From assembly GCA_963920765.1 (NCBI GenBank), contig OY987249.1, forward strand, positions 8,866,817 to 8,930,816: a stretch of 64,000 nucleotides of DNA. The letters run 5' to 3'. Below are positions 46,201 through 57,605 of this stretch, one piece after another. This DNA is from Ulota crispa (taxonomy: Eukaryota; Streptophyta; Bryopsida; Orthotrichales; Orthotrichaceae). The notes under the pieces were generated by a model. It did no database searches and was not told the DNA's origin. It saw only the letters and a program-made list of their open reading frames with translations. The translations under genes and the position numbers were made by a program. Every line of letters starts with the position of its first letter. Position 1 is the stretch's first letter.

Positions 46201-46873
46201 GGGGTTCAGTGGGGTAAGAAAGGGAGCCGCATTCCAAATGCTTTTGCAAGTGAGCTGCTCACTGCCCTCCAAAATATAAAAGCAATTTCTCGGGTGTAAA
46301 TGAGATTTTTTTGACTAGGTGGAGATCTAGTTGTTATAAACACTAAAAAGAACAAAAAAAAAAAAAAAAAAAACCAATTCATAATAATTACAAAAGTCAA
46401 CAACAGTAATTGCATCATTTCATAATCATTGTATAATTGTTGTGAAAGTTTGCAATGGCTGGGAACCAATTATTTAAAACACTTTTTTCTTTTAATGATA
46501 AAATACCATGTTTAATATCTTCCTTCATTTGTGTGTAGTCAAAAGAATATGTAAAGCAATAAGTTTTGCATTTTATTGTCAATGGCACACAAACCAAAAA
46601 AGAGTCAATTTGAAATAGATGAAGAAATGAGTTGTATTTTTGAAAAACTAGAAAACAACACTTTGCTCAAGGTTCTAAGCATTGTTTTATTGGAAATAAC
46701 ATATTTACCATTTAAGGGTAAGCGGTTGCAAACCGCAATTTGTGAAAACTAAAAACCGCTAATATGGAACAGTCCAAAAAGCAAATGGAAAAATTCAAGA
46801 AATCTACTTTTACAAAATAAAAAAAGTAAATGCAGACACTTGTTTTTTGAAAAACAACATTTCAAAAAGCCTA
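43274..46873. other. AT-rich spacer without recognised genes
   Basis: No coding signal. It holds homopolymer runs (A at about 46355-46373, T near 45598-45612) and one decayed Stowaway-like end (GATAGAGGGAGTA near 45156). Otherwise featureless to me. Confidence 0.5.
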
Positions 46874-47658
46874 AGGTAGGAGGCTTATATTCTGCTTAGG
46901 CTCTAAAACCATCCACCTTCTTAACTGTATTTCATGTGTACATGATATTTTTTATAGGTTTCAAAAATGTACAAGTAGAGTACATTTGAGGAGGTGAACT
47001 GTTTTAGAGCCTTATGGCCTTTTTCATTTCAAAATTTTATAACTTATTCCACAAAACTCCAAAAAGTATGAAACAAGTTGGGTTAAATGTCAATTCTTCT
47101 TGTCTTTCAAGAAAAATTTACTGAAAAATAGTTCAAAAAGTTTCACCTGCCCAAAATTCAATTTCAACCTTTAGAGCATCATCAATGTGTACACTGCAAA
47201 TGGGTCTCGGAAGTAGCCGGTCTTGCATCTCTCCCCACCCCTTAAGTATGCAGTTTCTTTCACCAGCCAGTTCCTCCTAAAATTGACGCAGCTCTCGTCA
47301 CATATTCAAGCACAGTAGTAGAAAAGTGTAAGCACTTGCAAGTTGTTATTGGGAAATTGCAGGCTATTGCAAGCTATTGTAAGCCATCACAAGCAACATG
47401 TCACTCCATTAGCAAATGCAATGCACATTGGGAAAACAAATTGGGGCACGGGAAAACGAGATAATATGCCTCTCCAGGAGGTGGTTTTAACGGGGTCAAG
47501 TTTGGCGTTTCCATTCTGGTGGCGATGTTGGAGCCTTAAAAATCCCTAAACCTCTCGATAACTAAAGTGGCTCCTACCAAACAAAATACAGGCCCGTCTC
47601 TTTTTGAGTGTACACATTGATGATGCTCTTAGATGGTCGGTTTATGAGCCTCCTACCT
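46874..47658. mobile_element. AGGTAGGAG-family element, 785 bp
   Basis: Ends AGGTAGGAGGCTTATATTCT and AGCCTCCTACCT with TA at 46872-46873 and 47659-47660. Shares CATTTGAGGAGGTGAACTGT with elements in NDUFS1 intron 1 and IMPDH intron 3. A piece in the middle (about 47180-47620) is unlike the others and carries a short ORF (47343-47549) with no recognised family. Confidence 0.65.
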
Positions 47659-49464
47659 TAGTTGTTTGCGAGGTTGTTTGGTGTGGCCTGGCATTGTGTC
47701 AAGACTCACATTTGGCTTTGACTACCCCGCTTCTCCTTTTAAATTTTATACATGTTTATAATCTCACAAAAGTCCATAAAGGATCCTAGTAGTTGACATG
47801 TTGACAATTTGACCCCCTTTGCTGCTACACTTTCATTTGGGCGACCTCGTTTTGCAACAATGACGTCCACTGCTTCTCTGGGAGAGACAACACCTTGCAG
47901 TCCACACCGAAAGTTCAGGGTACAATTACTCCTTGTAGGACCAAGGTTAAAAATTGACCAAATTCAATTGATCATGTCTTGAAACTTTTATACAAACTCA
48001 TTGGTTGGTCAAGCACATGTTTGTTGTAGCAAGTGGGTTCTCAAAGATAACCTGACTTTCTTTATTGGTGGATTTTTACTAGGTTGTGTAATCTATAAAA
48101 CCAGTAGAGAGTTGTATTCATAATAGCTGTAAACTTTGTCCACAATGACTAAACTGGGTCATTGTAAACAATCTTTTTAAATCATTATGGACGTGGTGGA
48201 TTGAGTCCTTAACCCCTCATTGCCTAAGCGGACAAATATGTTTGCATTTCTCATATATTTTGCAGTCAGTTGGCAATAAGGAGTTAAGATGCGTGCATTT
48301 TGTGGTATTCATAAATAATTGTGATACATAATCTATACCTTGTATCCAACAAATAGCTTCAATTTAATCACCATAATTAAATAATTAAGGAAAAATTTAG
48401 CTGGTGTTGGGCAACAAACAACTTCAACACAACTAAACAATAATTTCCATGTAACTGCCCTCATGTTTTAGTTAACCCCTAAAAGCCCAAGCAGTTTTCT
48501 CTAGTGAAAGTCACTGTTAACTGCCACTTTGGGGGGAATGAGTAGAAAAGTAGGAAATAAAGTTTGTTTTGCAAATCCAACCATAGGATCTTGCCTTAGA
48601 CTAGAAGAGGTACTTGTCAAAAAAAATTAAGTCATTCTAGATGGAGAGGAGGGAGGTATTTACATCTAAAGTGAAAAAACTAGTTTTTTTCAATGCTGTC
48701 CAAAAAATTCGAGAAGCCTTTGTCCACACTTACATGAAAAAATTTGCTCTACACAAAGTTGAGGTTTATTTTTTCCTTGTAGAAGACCAAGTTAGGTATG
48801 TGTGGGAGAATTTTCAAATTAATTGGAACTATACAACACATGGGAGAAAGTAGCAAGTAAAAAGAAGTAGAGAATGAGTCAAATCACTAAATTTTTAAGA
48901 ATTTAATTATTAAAATGGAAAAATGAAAATCCCAATGGTTATAATCATGTGATAAACAATCTACTTCCTTAGGTTTAGTTTCTTTTTCCAAAATATTAAA
49001 AATTGTGAAAAATAAACACTAGAAGAAAACAAGAGATGTATCTATGAAAACAAGTCCTTTTTTAGTAGTAAATGACACAAACAACTAGAAAACAACTTCA
49101 TTACTGGTAGTTGGCTTCCAGTTATTGTGAACGTGTTTGAATTTGGATGTCAAACAACAATGGCGTCTGTGCAAAATTCATCCTTCTGACACGCATCTGC
49201 TTCTTCTGTGTCAGTGTTTTTTTGGAGGCAAGGCAAGTCTAGCAGGTGCCCAAAATTTTCTTACGGGCACTAAATTTTTTTGAAGTGCCCAAATGTGACA
49301 CTTGGCTGCAACTACTGTACAACTAGAAGTGGTTCTAGGTTTTGGCAGGTGTTGAACCCCCATTTGTTGAGATTCTATTTATAAATTTATTTACTGTATT
49401 ATTATTGCTTGCTTGCAGGTCCCTCTCGCTCTTCACGTTTCCAAGACAGTTCATGTTTAGTTGT

Positions 49465-49583
49465 ACCATAGTTGATTTGGAGTTGTACATTGCACCATAG
49501 TTGATTTGGAGTTGTACATAGTAACTGAACCATAGTTGATTTTGAGTTGTATATTTCACCATAGTTGATTTGGAGTTGTATAT
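49465..49583 (+). repeat. Four-copy tandem repeat, ACCATAGTTGATTTGGAGTT
   Basis: Copies start at 49465, 49493, 49529 and 49558, spaced 28, 36 and 29 bp, each followed by GTA(C/T)AT. Lies inside the inverted-repeat complex. Confidence 0.75.
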
Positions 49584-50215
49584 AGTATGCTCTAGTGTTG
49601 TTCTTTTCTATTGACGCTAATAGTACTAGTAGTTAAGTAGTTTGTCTTCTATGGAGTTACAGTTGTGATTAAGGTATAAGGAATTGTGTAGCTGCAATAC
49701 ATAACGCAATTCCTCCTTCATTGCCCTTCTTGTGTACCTCGATGGGTGTGACTATTGTGTCGGTGGGTACCTACTCCAAAGTTTCAAAAATTGTAGTTAG
49801 TATTGGCAGAGTCAATTGGATTCTTCAGCTGTAAGACAAAACAAGTAGCCCACGACTAGTGACATCTATAATATGACTGCTTAGTACAAATACAACTAGA
49901 CCATGACTAGAAACAATTGAAACACAACTCTTGAGTAGAATGAACAACTACATCTTCACAAGAAACTACTACAATACAACTACAAAGTACAATAAACAAC
50001 TACATTGTAACTGGTGACAACTGTGATACAATTGCTGCAAAGGGATTAACTACTGCCAAAGTAATGGTGATGACTATGAAAGAACTACTGAAAAGCATAA
50101 ACAACTCAACCATGAATCACGTGACTGTCGTAGAAAGAAGGTGACTCCCATAGAAAGGAGGTGACTCCCAAAGATGCATCGCATGCATTGGAAGCACAAG
50201 AGAGATTATCAACGA

Positions 50216-50751
50216 TTACATGTTTTCGGTGTAGATAATCTTACCTAGTGCAATGTTGCGGAAATCCCTTTTGGAGTCGTTGGACAATTTTGAGCTTGAG
50301 TCCACCATCAACATCTTCTCCGGCAATGCAGCGCCCGCCAAATTACACACGCCTCCTCCTGCGAAACAAAGTGTTTCCTCGTTGAATGTTGCGTATGAAC
50401 TAGATAAGCCCTCCAGAGCTCCAACCCCTGCTTCTACCATAGAGTCTCCTTTGCCAACGGACGTGGCTGTTCTCACCTCCTTTAGAAAGTTTGCACCAAA
50501 ATCAATAGACAAAGATGCGGACCCTAATGCCTTGGTGCTCTTCAATCGTGAGCTTCTTCGTGAAGGTAATGGTGGAAGCTTTGATTTAGCTGTAACTGCC
50601 ATTGATGTAAAGCAAGCTCTTGCGCCACTCTTTCACCTGCAAGTAATGAAGAGCTTGCTGCTATCAACAATGGATTTGACAAGCTAAACCCTAATTCCAA
50701 GGAAGGTTTGGTGGGTGTACCAAAAGGAGGAGATTGTGTTTTGGAATCCAA
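50216..50751 (-). CDS. Overlapping open frames in a GC-richer island, possible captured gene
   Basis: Both strands are open: plus 50253-50687 (144 codons) and minus 50602-50216 (128 codons), with a further minus frame 50751-50542. The minus frames look more protein-like. The upstream one (MDSKTQSPPFGTPTKPSLEL...) meets the downstream one (...SKLPPLPSRRSSRLKSTK), which carries an RRSSRL motif seen in many plant transposon-linked proteins; a shift of frame would join them. It lies between the arms of the inverted-repeat complex, so it may be cargo of that element. Function and strand are not certain. Confidence 0.35.
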
Positions 50752-52999
50752 CCTTATAGTTACTTTTACACGCCTTTTAATGAAAATCCAAGTGATGGAG
50801 GCGGAAAGTCAGCTCTAGATTTAGGGTTTTCCAAGACACGTGTCTTCTAGAAGTTTGTGTGGTTAATTTTTTGTGGTAAAGTTTGGTGTTCTCTTGTCTG
50901 CAATTGAATTATTTGCAGAAGATAATTTATTAGCTAATGCAAGATATTAGAGCGTACTAAATGGTGGCTAGCTCAAGAAATGCACATTTTATGTAATTTG
51001 TACTTCTAGTCATGAAATGTATGTGGTTTTTGCTACCATGGTTGACGTCATCCTTCTACATGTAGACTTAATCCAAAATCAAATCTTTGTCACTGCAAAA
51101 TGAGAATGTTGGTGTACAAAGGACCAAAGTCCCCTCGAGGGACAAATGGGATTTTGGGCATGTACCTATGGCTAATTTACTTTTTGTGATTTTTTGAAAC
51201 TTTTATTGAAGGTGGGGAATTCAAAGATCTACAAGGACATCTAACTTTTTCTTCATTCCGACATTTGATGAAGAAGTTATGCATGAATTTATGAAAAATG
51301 GTGTTTGAGGGGCAGCCAAAAACTTCTTTAAAAATTTCATTTTTTTCAAATAAAAATCTGAAATAGGTTCTTTAGACTTATATAGACGTGGGGAGCTTTG
51401 AATCATTCAATTTTGATAGATGAGATGAAAGTTATGAGGAGTTTTTGTTTGCGGGCAATTTTAGATTCTCTACTCTAAAATAAACTTTGAAGTCCTTTAT
51501 TTTACTCAATTTTCAATATTTAAAAAAAAAAACAAAACCAAAGGATGTAGATTGTTTATCACAACATCATAACCGTTGGGATTTTCATTTTTCATTTTTA
51601 TAATAAAATTCTTAACAATGTAGTGTTTTAACTCATTCTCTACTTCTTTTTACTTATTATTTTTTCCCATGTGTTGTATAGTTCCAATTGATTTGAAAAT
51701 TCTCCCACAAATACCTAACTTGGTCTCCTACATGGGAAAAATAAACCTCAATTTTGTGTAGAGTAATTTTTTTGCTCTAAGAGTGGTCAAAGCCTTCTGA
51801 AATTTTTGGGCAATACCAAAAAAAAACTCATTTCCACAATTCAGATGTAAACATCTCACTCATTTTTGTGTAGATTGAGCTAATTTTTTTTACCACGTGT
51901 ACCTCTTGTAGTCTACTATAAGATCTTATGGTTGAATTCTTGTGAAAAACTTTTTTTCTTACCATTGTACTTGCTTCCCAAAAGTAGCAGTTTTCTGAGT
52001 TTTTCACAGAAAAAATGGCTTGGTCCTTTAGGGGTCAAATACAACTGCAGCTCAACTGTGCAATGCCTCTATGAAAAGTTTGAAATTATCTATAAAATCT
52101 TCATGAACAACTTGTAAACAATTGTTACACTACTACTTCAAGTGGATGCATTCACATTGAAAGTGAATAGAGAGAAATTGATGACTGTCAAGGCATCACG
52201 GCGGGCAGCTAAAATAACAATGTTCTTGAAATTTTCTAGAAAACTTGGTCATAATGCTTTTTGAGTTTTTCTTGAGTAGCAGTGGAGCAATGGTAGCCTA
52301 CTAGTTGTAAAGAACTTCAACTCCCTTACAACTAGCTAGCACAGTTGTCAGAGGAATGTCAGAATGGCAGCATATTCATCCGCTGGTGGATCTAAAATAG
52401 GTAACGAAAACCAACTCCAACTATTTGAAACAAACTTCATCCGTGACAGAGAATCATACTACTACACTGCATCTCCCTCAACTCCACCCTTTCTCACAAT
52501 TGTTCTATAGTCGCAATTGTTTTGGATATGGAGTTGTATACCAGTCAGTTAGATTTGACCCTTTTTTCTTCTAGTGAAATGACTTTAAAGTTTATTTTAG
52601 AGTAGAGAACCCATAACTGCCCACAAACTAAAACATCTCATAACTTTCATCTCATCAATTGAAGTTGAATGATTCAAAGCTTCCCACATATGAAAAAATC
52701 TAAAGAACCAATTTCAGATTTTTATTTTTAGAAAATAAAAAAATTTAAGAAGTTTTTGGGCTGCCTAGAATGCCCTCCCTCCTCCAGGCAGCAAAAATTC
52801 TTGCATATCTTCTTTGTCAAATGTCACTATGACAAAAACATTAGATTCCCGCATAGGTTTTGGAATTCCACACCTTCAATAAAAGTTTAAAAAAATCACA
52901 AAAACTAGATCAGCTATAGGTACATGCCCAAAATCTCAATTGTCCCCCGGGGGACAGCTGGGCCTTTAGGGGTTAAAGGGATGCCTTTGATTCATTTGG

Positions 53000-54686
53000 A
53001 CATCCTGGTATTTATTGGAAGGCAATATGCAAGATTATACTCCGTAAACAAATAAAACATCTAAACTTTCTAAGAAATATACACTTAATTTTTAGTTAGG
53101 CAAAAGCTCCTCTTGAATCAAATGACTAGGCAAATACTTTGTAGATAGAGAATCCAAGATGAATTGAAGAAAACACATCATCATGCAATTAAGAAGCATA
53201 TGAAACAAGATTCTACAAAGTGAAAAGACATCAACACCAACTCAAAAAACAACCTCGTTACATTAATAATGTTTTAAAAGTGTTATGATACTTATGATAT
53301 TTATCCTATCATCTAACTCACTCTAATTCCTATTGAAATTAGTTGAAAATTAATGTTCATGTTAAGAATGGATACTACTTTAGTGCAAGCTAATTATTTT
53401 GGTACTAATTTAGAATTTTTGATGAGGTTTAGTAAACAAATAATGTTTGTATTGACATTTAATGTTGATTTCACAAATAGTGTTGTTGACGTTTACTTTT
53501 ATAGTTTGTGATTGGTGTTGCCAACATTGAAGATCAATACTATTGTAGTTCTTTTCTTCAATGGTTGAGAATAAAACACCCTCTTTTTTTACATAAACCT
53601 CAAAACACCCTGCTACCATTGGTGACTAATGTTCTGAGTTGGTCAAACAGGAACGCTCTAAGTAAGTCAATTTTTGAACCACCCAAAAGAGAATTTTATT
53701 CTCACACAGTTTTTCTGTGCACGGGAGATAAAAGCCTCCTGCCTTGTGGACGGAGTTACACCACTAATTATTTAAGTTTCTTTTGAGGCAAATAGAGACC
53801 TTCATCTGCTGTTTTTAAAGTTGAAACACCAAAAAAAAAGAGACCCATCAGCTCTGAATTTTTGAACTAAAAGAAAGACCCACCTGAGCGGACAATCCAA
53901 GATCTCCACTCTTTACACGACCTGGGCTGGCTAGTAAAGCCACTAAAGTAGCACCTCCAGTTCCAAGCTTTTAGGTAAAGAGCAGCATTGCACTTGTATG
54001 GAAATTCTTGGGGACGGCTCATACTACGTCCCATGTCTCATTGAAACCTCACAAAAGTCACTTGAATTGGTTGAGAGCCTAAAGTTAGGATTTGATAATA
54101 TACACCAAGTCTCTCATCTTGGTTGTTTGCATTTTGCCATTGTAGTATTATTTGGAAAATTTGGTGCTAAGAAGGTGGGATTTCACTCAAGGTTGAGCTG
54201 ACCATTTTGTTAATCTTTGATTTTCAGCCCGAGCTCCACCGATCTTTTTACATAAAATGTTCATGGCTTTCATTTCATTAGTACAGTGTTGGAGTGTGTT
54301 CAAGAAAACGCATTCTGGTTAGAGAACAATGCAGATTTAAATCCACATGTAAAACATTGTATTTGTGAAAATGTTATACATGAATGTGACGCTTTTGTAA
54401 CGTCAGTAAAACTCAACCGCATATAGACAAAAGCTTCGATTGTTCACATCCAAATTTCACTCTTTATGTGAACATACAGATACTTTGTTATTAACACATT
54501 TTTGCTTTAACTTTACATTTGTCACAAACCATGATTTGACTTGACTGATCTTGCAAAACCTTCTGAATTGAATTTTCGTTTGCCATATGACGTTTAAAAT
54601 TCAAAATTTCCCAAGTCGGTCTTGTGGTGGGATAATTTTCGAAATTCCTACGTTTTCCCGCTTTTTCACCACGTGAAAATCCTCAT
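53000..54686. other. Spacer without recognised features
   Basis: AT-rich, with short ORFs at 53508-53786 and 53998-54201 that match no family known to me. Confidence 0.45.
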
Positions 54687-54955
54687 TAACACGATATTCA
54701 TTAAAATTCATTAAAAGGGGAAAAACATTTGTACCATTTTGAATTTCACCTTAATCCAAAATAGCCACCTTAAATCAGATTCAAAGGTATCAAATTTGGT
54801 CTAAGTCACTAAGAGTTTTTTCCTCGCAAATTTCTCCTCTCAAGTGAGGCCAAGTGTACCAAAAAATGCTAAAGCTTGGATTTAGGTGACCACCTTAATC
54901 CTTCAAAAGTCCCACTTTGTAAGCTTTTTCCCCTTTTAATGAATATCGTGTTCAT
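54687..54955. mobile_element. MITE with AACACGATATTCATTAAAA ends
   Basis: The left end AACACGATATTCATTAAAA pairs with the right end TTTTAATGAATATCGTGTT; the next bases GGGGAAAAA and TTTTTCCCC also pair. The body matches 56177-56413 (CTCGCAAATTTCTCCTCT in both). Confidence 0.75.
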
Positions 54956-55300
54956 TGAGCTTTTTTTCCACCCCGGGGTCCACAAACGAGGTAACGTTGT
55001 GTTCAGTAAGATACCGAGCTATACCAACCCGCCTTGATGATGATGATGGTGGCGATGGCCCCGGAGAAGCAAGGCCATAAAGCCACTCTCTCAGATTATG
55101 CAAGCAGCTCTGCCGCAGCGGCAACATGAGCCCCTCCCCCGGACAACTCGCTCATCATGTTTTCATGCGTGCAAAGGAAAGAATTTAGAATTTCATACTC
55201 ACCAGCTTTTTGCAAACCAACGGAAAAGCATGTGAAGACCGTCCGGAGCTCACTCAGGTGTTGCAATTGGTTCCCTTTTCTGGCTTTTTCTGGCATAAGA
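54956..55300 (-). other. Coding-like minus-strand patch, unrecognised
   Basis: Two minus frames overlap. 55296-55096 ends MMSELSGGGAHVAAAAELLA and stops; a second frame, 55127-54936, continues as QSCLHNLREWLYGLASPGPS. A one- or two-base change could join them, or a splice could. The sequence is GC-richer than its surroundings. No family is recognised. Confidence 0.3.
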
Positions 55301-55404
55301 AAGAATGAAGAACTACAGGCTAAGTATTCTTTTGTAGGTCAGGATAATTACATTCCCGTTTCCATTGATTCTAACATGATGGAGTCACTCTAGTTGCTTC
55401 GGTG

Positions 55405-55986
55405 ATGGCTTCGAGTGATCTCATGAAGGTGTTCTACTCGCCACGTACGTGAGCTAATTTCTCTCAGTTCTTGATCTCGCTCTGATTCTGCTTTTCTTCA
55501 TTGTGACTTCAACGTGGCGGTGTGCAATTAATAGCTAGTATAATCTTTATTTGGAGAGTTTGACAATAAATTCACTGAACGGATGTTTGTTTGTAGAGAA
55601 ATTTAATGTAGAAAACTTATGCGGCAAGGGTTGATCGAGCCACTTGTAGAGTTGTAGGTTACTACTTGCTAAGTAAGTGAGCTTTCTCTCAGTTCTTGAC
55701 CTGATCTTTGAACAGGGAAAGAACCTAGGAATCTGAGGTGAGAAGTTGTCTGCGATGGATTGTAACTAAGGTTTCCATTAAGTACTGAATTATTTTTGTG
55801 CCGTGCTTGACAGCAGGGCGAAGGAGGAGCTGGAGGATTTCATCGCCGAAGTTATGCCTGACATTGTTGACGGTCGTCGCCGTGCTGGCGTACCTGGTCA
55901 TACTGAAACCAACGTCCACGCTTAGTTTCCTTCCCCGTCGTCCCATGGAACAGACTCCACACCGGAACAGTTTCTTCGATTTCTTG
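55405..55986 (+). CDS. Possible 5' end of a membrane-anchored protein gene (2 exons)
   Basis: Candidate exon 1, 55405-55444 (MASSDLMKVFYSP), has a good donor CCAC|GTACGT. Candidate exon 2, 55814-55986, has acceptor TTGACAG| and donor TTCTTG|GTGAGT. The joined frame gives a basic stretch (GRRRSWRISSPK), one hydrophobic segment (LCLTLLTVVAVLAYLVIL) and a Pro/Arg-rich stretch, as in a type II signal-anchor protein. The exon 2 acceptor is a tandem CAGCAG. No further exon was found before the MITEs at 56177 and 56535, so the gene may be broken or the model wrong. Confidence 0.3.
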
Positions 55987-56176
55987 GTGAGTCTATCTCT
56001 CCCTTGCATTGGCTTGCTTGTGTATCAATGGAGCGTGACATCTCTGATTTCAATCTGGAACATGTGCATGCATGCTTCGGCTGTGTATTCGATCATCAAT
56101 TGGCATTTTTAATTGGAGATTGATCCGAGGAATTGTATGTCAGTCTTCGCTTTTTACTAGTTCGGAACTAATTATT

Positions 56177-56413
56177 CGTTAAATTGGTAAAAACGGAGGT
56201 ACCATTTTGTACTCCACCTTAAACCCAAAAAGTCACCTTAAAACTAGATTCAAAGGCATCAGATTCAGTTTGAGCCACCAAGATTTTTTCCCTCGCAAAT
56301 TTCTCCTCTTAAGTGAGGACATGTGTACCAAAAAAAACGCTGAGCTCAATTTCTAAAAGCCCCTGAAACCTTCAAAATTTCCAAAATGTAAGCTTTTTAC
56401 CAATTTAACAAAT
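56177..56413. mobile_element. MITE with TTAAATTGGTAAAAA ends
   Basis: Left TTAAATTGGTAAAAACGGAG, right CTTTTTACCAATTTAA. Same family as 2515-2756 and 54687-54955. Confidence 0.75.
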
Positions 56414-56534
56414 AATGCGTTTTCCTTATGGAACGACCATCGGTGGCTTCGAGACTTTGTGGTTTCTGACTTTGGGAGATTGAGGATCCTCAAAGTTTCT
56501 CAGTTTGCATGCAGTGAATTGGTTTGACAATAAC

Positions 56535-56825
56535 AGGGCTTTTTTTTTTTCATTTTTTAAGAAGTGTGAAAGTGGCGATTTAAAATGTTATAGTGGTGCT
56601 CCAAATTTCAACATTAGTTCACATATTGGATAGAAATATCACATTAATACATGTCTATAATTTGGTTTTCATCCACAATTTGGTGATTTCATTCATGTTT
56701 TTTTAAAATTTGAAGCCTTGTGGCGATTTCATCCAAGTTTTTCGACATTTTTTTTTGACATTTTTAAGCCAGTTTTTTTTCTTGGGTGCAATCTGGCACC
56801 AGAAAGCCAAAAAAAAAGAAGCCCT
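56535..56825 (+). mobile_element. MITE with AGGGCTTTTTTT / AAAGAAGCCCT ends
   Basis: Best preserved member of the family also found at 22741-23030 and 41979-42272. The ends AGGGCTTTTTT and AAAAGAAGCCCT are inverted. 291 bp, non-coding. Confidence 0.75.
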
Positions 56826-57416
56826 GTTTGACATATGTGTTTTGGTCTTCGTGTACTTCGTGTACTTGGCATAGCGAATTTCAGTACTGATGACGACGAG
56901 AAAGGAGACGAAATTCTGGATTAGGAAACCTGAAAGTAGAGCCTGAGTGTGGTAGTGAGTGAGAACATGCCGAGATAGAGCGAGTAAATGCCGTGTAAGA
57001 GAAAGAATTGTCGAGGGAAGGAACGAACATGCCGAGGATATGTACTTTCTAAGGTACACAACATCTATACCTTAAATCAGGTTGTTTGGATTGATGTTTG
57101 TCACATTGAGATCTCTTGGATCGTGTGTTTCTCATTGTGTGCTTGGTATTGTCAAAAAGCTTTCGACAAGGAGGGGTGCACTGGCTTGGTTTGGTAGCAT
57201 TTGGGTGTACGGTGAGAAAGTTATTGAATTTCAAAGTTTGTTGTGGATTATAAATTTGGAAAATTACTTATTGGCCGAAGACAATTTCTATGTAAAAATA
57301 AGGTAAAGTACAAGTTTAACTGAAGTAAAGTACAATTTAACCACAGGTGGCATGAGGAGATGGCATGAGGAGCATGGGGTGAAAATTGGGCCAACGGCAT
57401 AGGGCCACACTAGTGA

Positions 57417-57605
57417 GGTAGAAGTACCTAAAAGTGACACTTACTTCAAATGTGGTAATTTGGAGGGTCTTTTGAGAATCTAATGGGGCGGGATTAGCAG
57501 GAAATGGGTATAGATGCAAGCACAATTGTTTTTGGAATTTTCTGAGATTGTATGAATAAATTACAAATTGTTGCAAGTAACTCAAATTGACCTATTGTGA
57601 ACATT
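57417..57605 (+). repeat. Truncated relative of the MITE nested in IMPDH intron 1
   Basis: AGGTAGAAGTACCTAAAAGT and TTTTTGGAATTTTCTGAGAT ... ATGAATAAATTACAAATTGT match 28751-28940 with about 75-80% identity. No right end was seen. Confidence 0.6.

Larger units (their letters stand above)
48470..53000. repeat. Large inverted-repeat complex of decayed transposons
   Basis: Two inverted pairs are visible. 48475-49010 matches the reverse of 51535-52045 at about 80% (for example GTGGGAGAATTTTCAAAT and GGAACTATACAACACATGGG). 51120-51500 matches the reverse of 52570-52980 (CATGTACCTATGGCT and TAGGTACATGCCCAAAAT; TTATTTTAGAGTAGAGAA). So at least two related foldback elements of about 1.9 kb lie in opposite orientations. 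No transposase was recognised. Confidence 0.6.
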
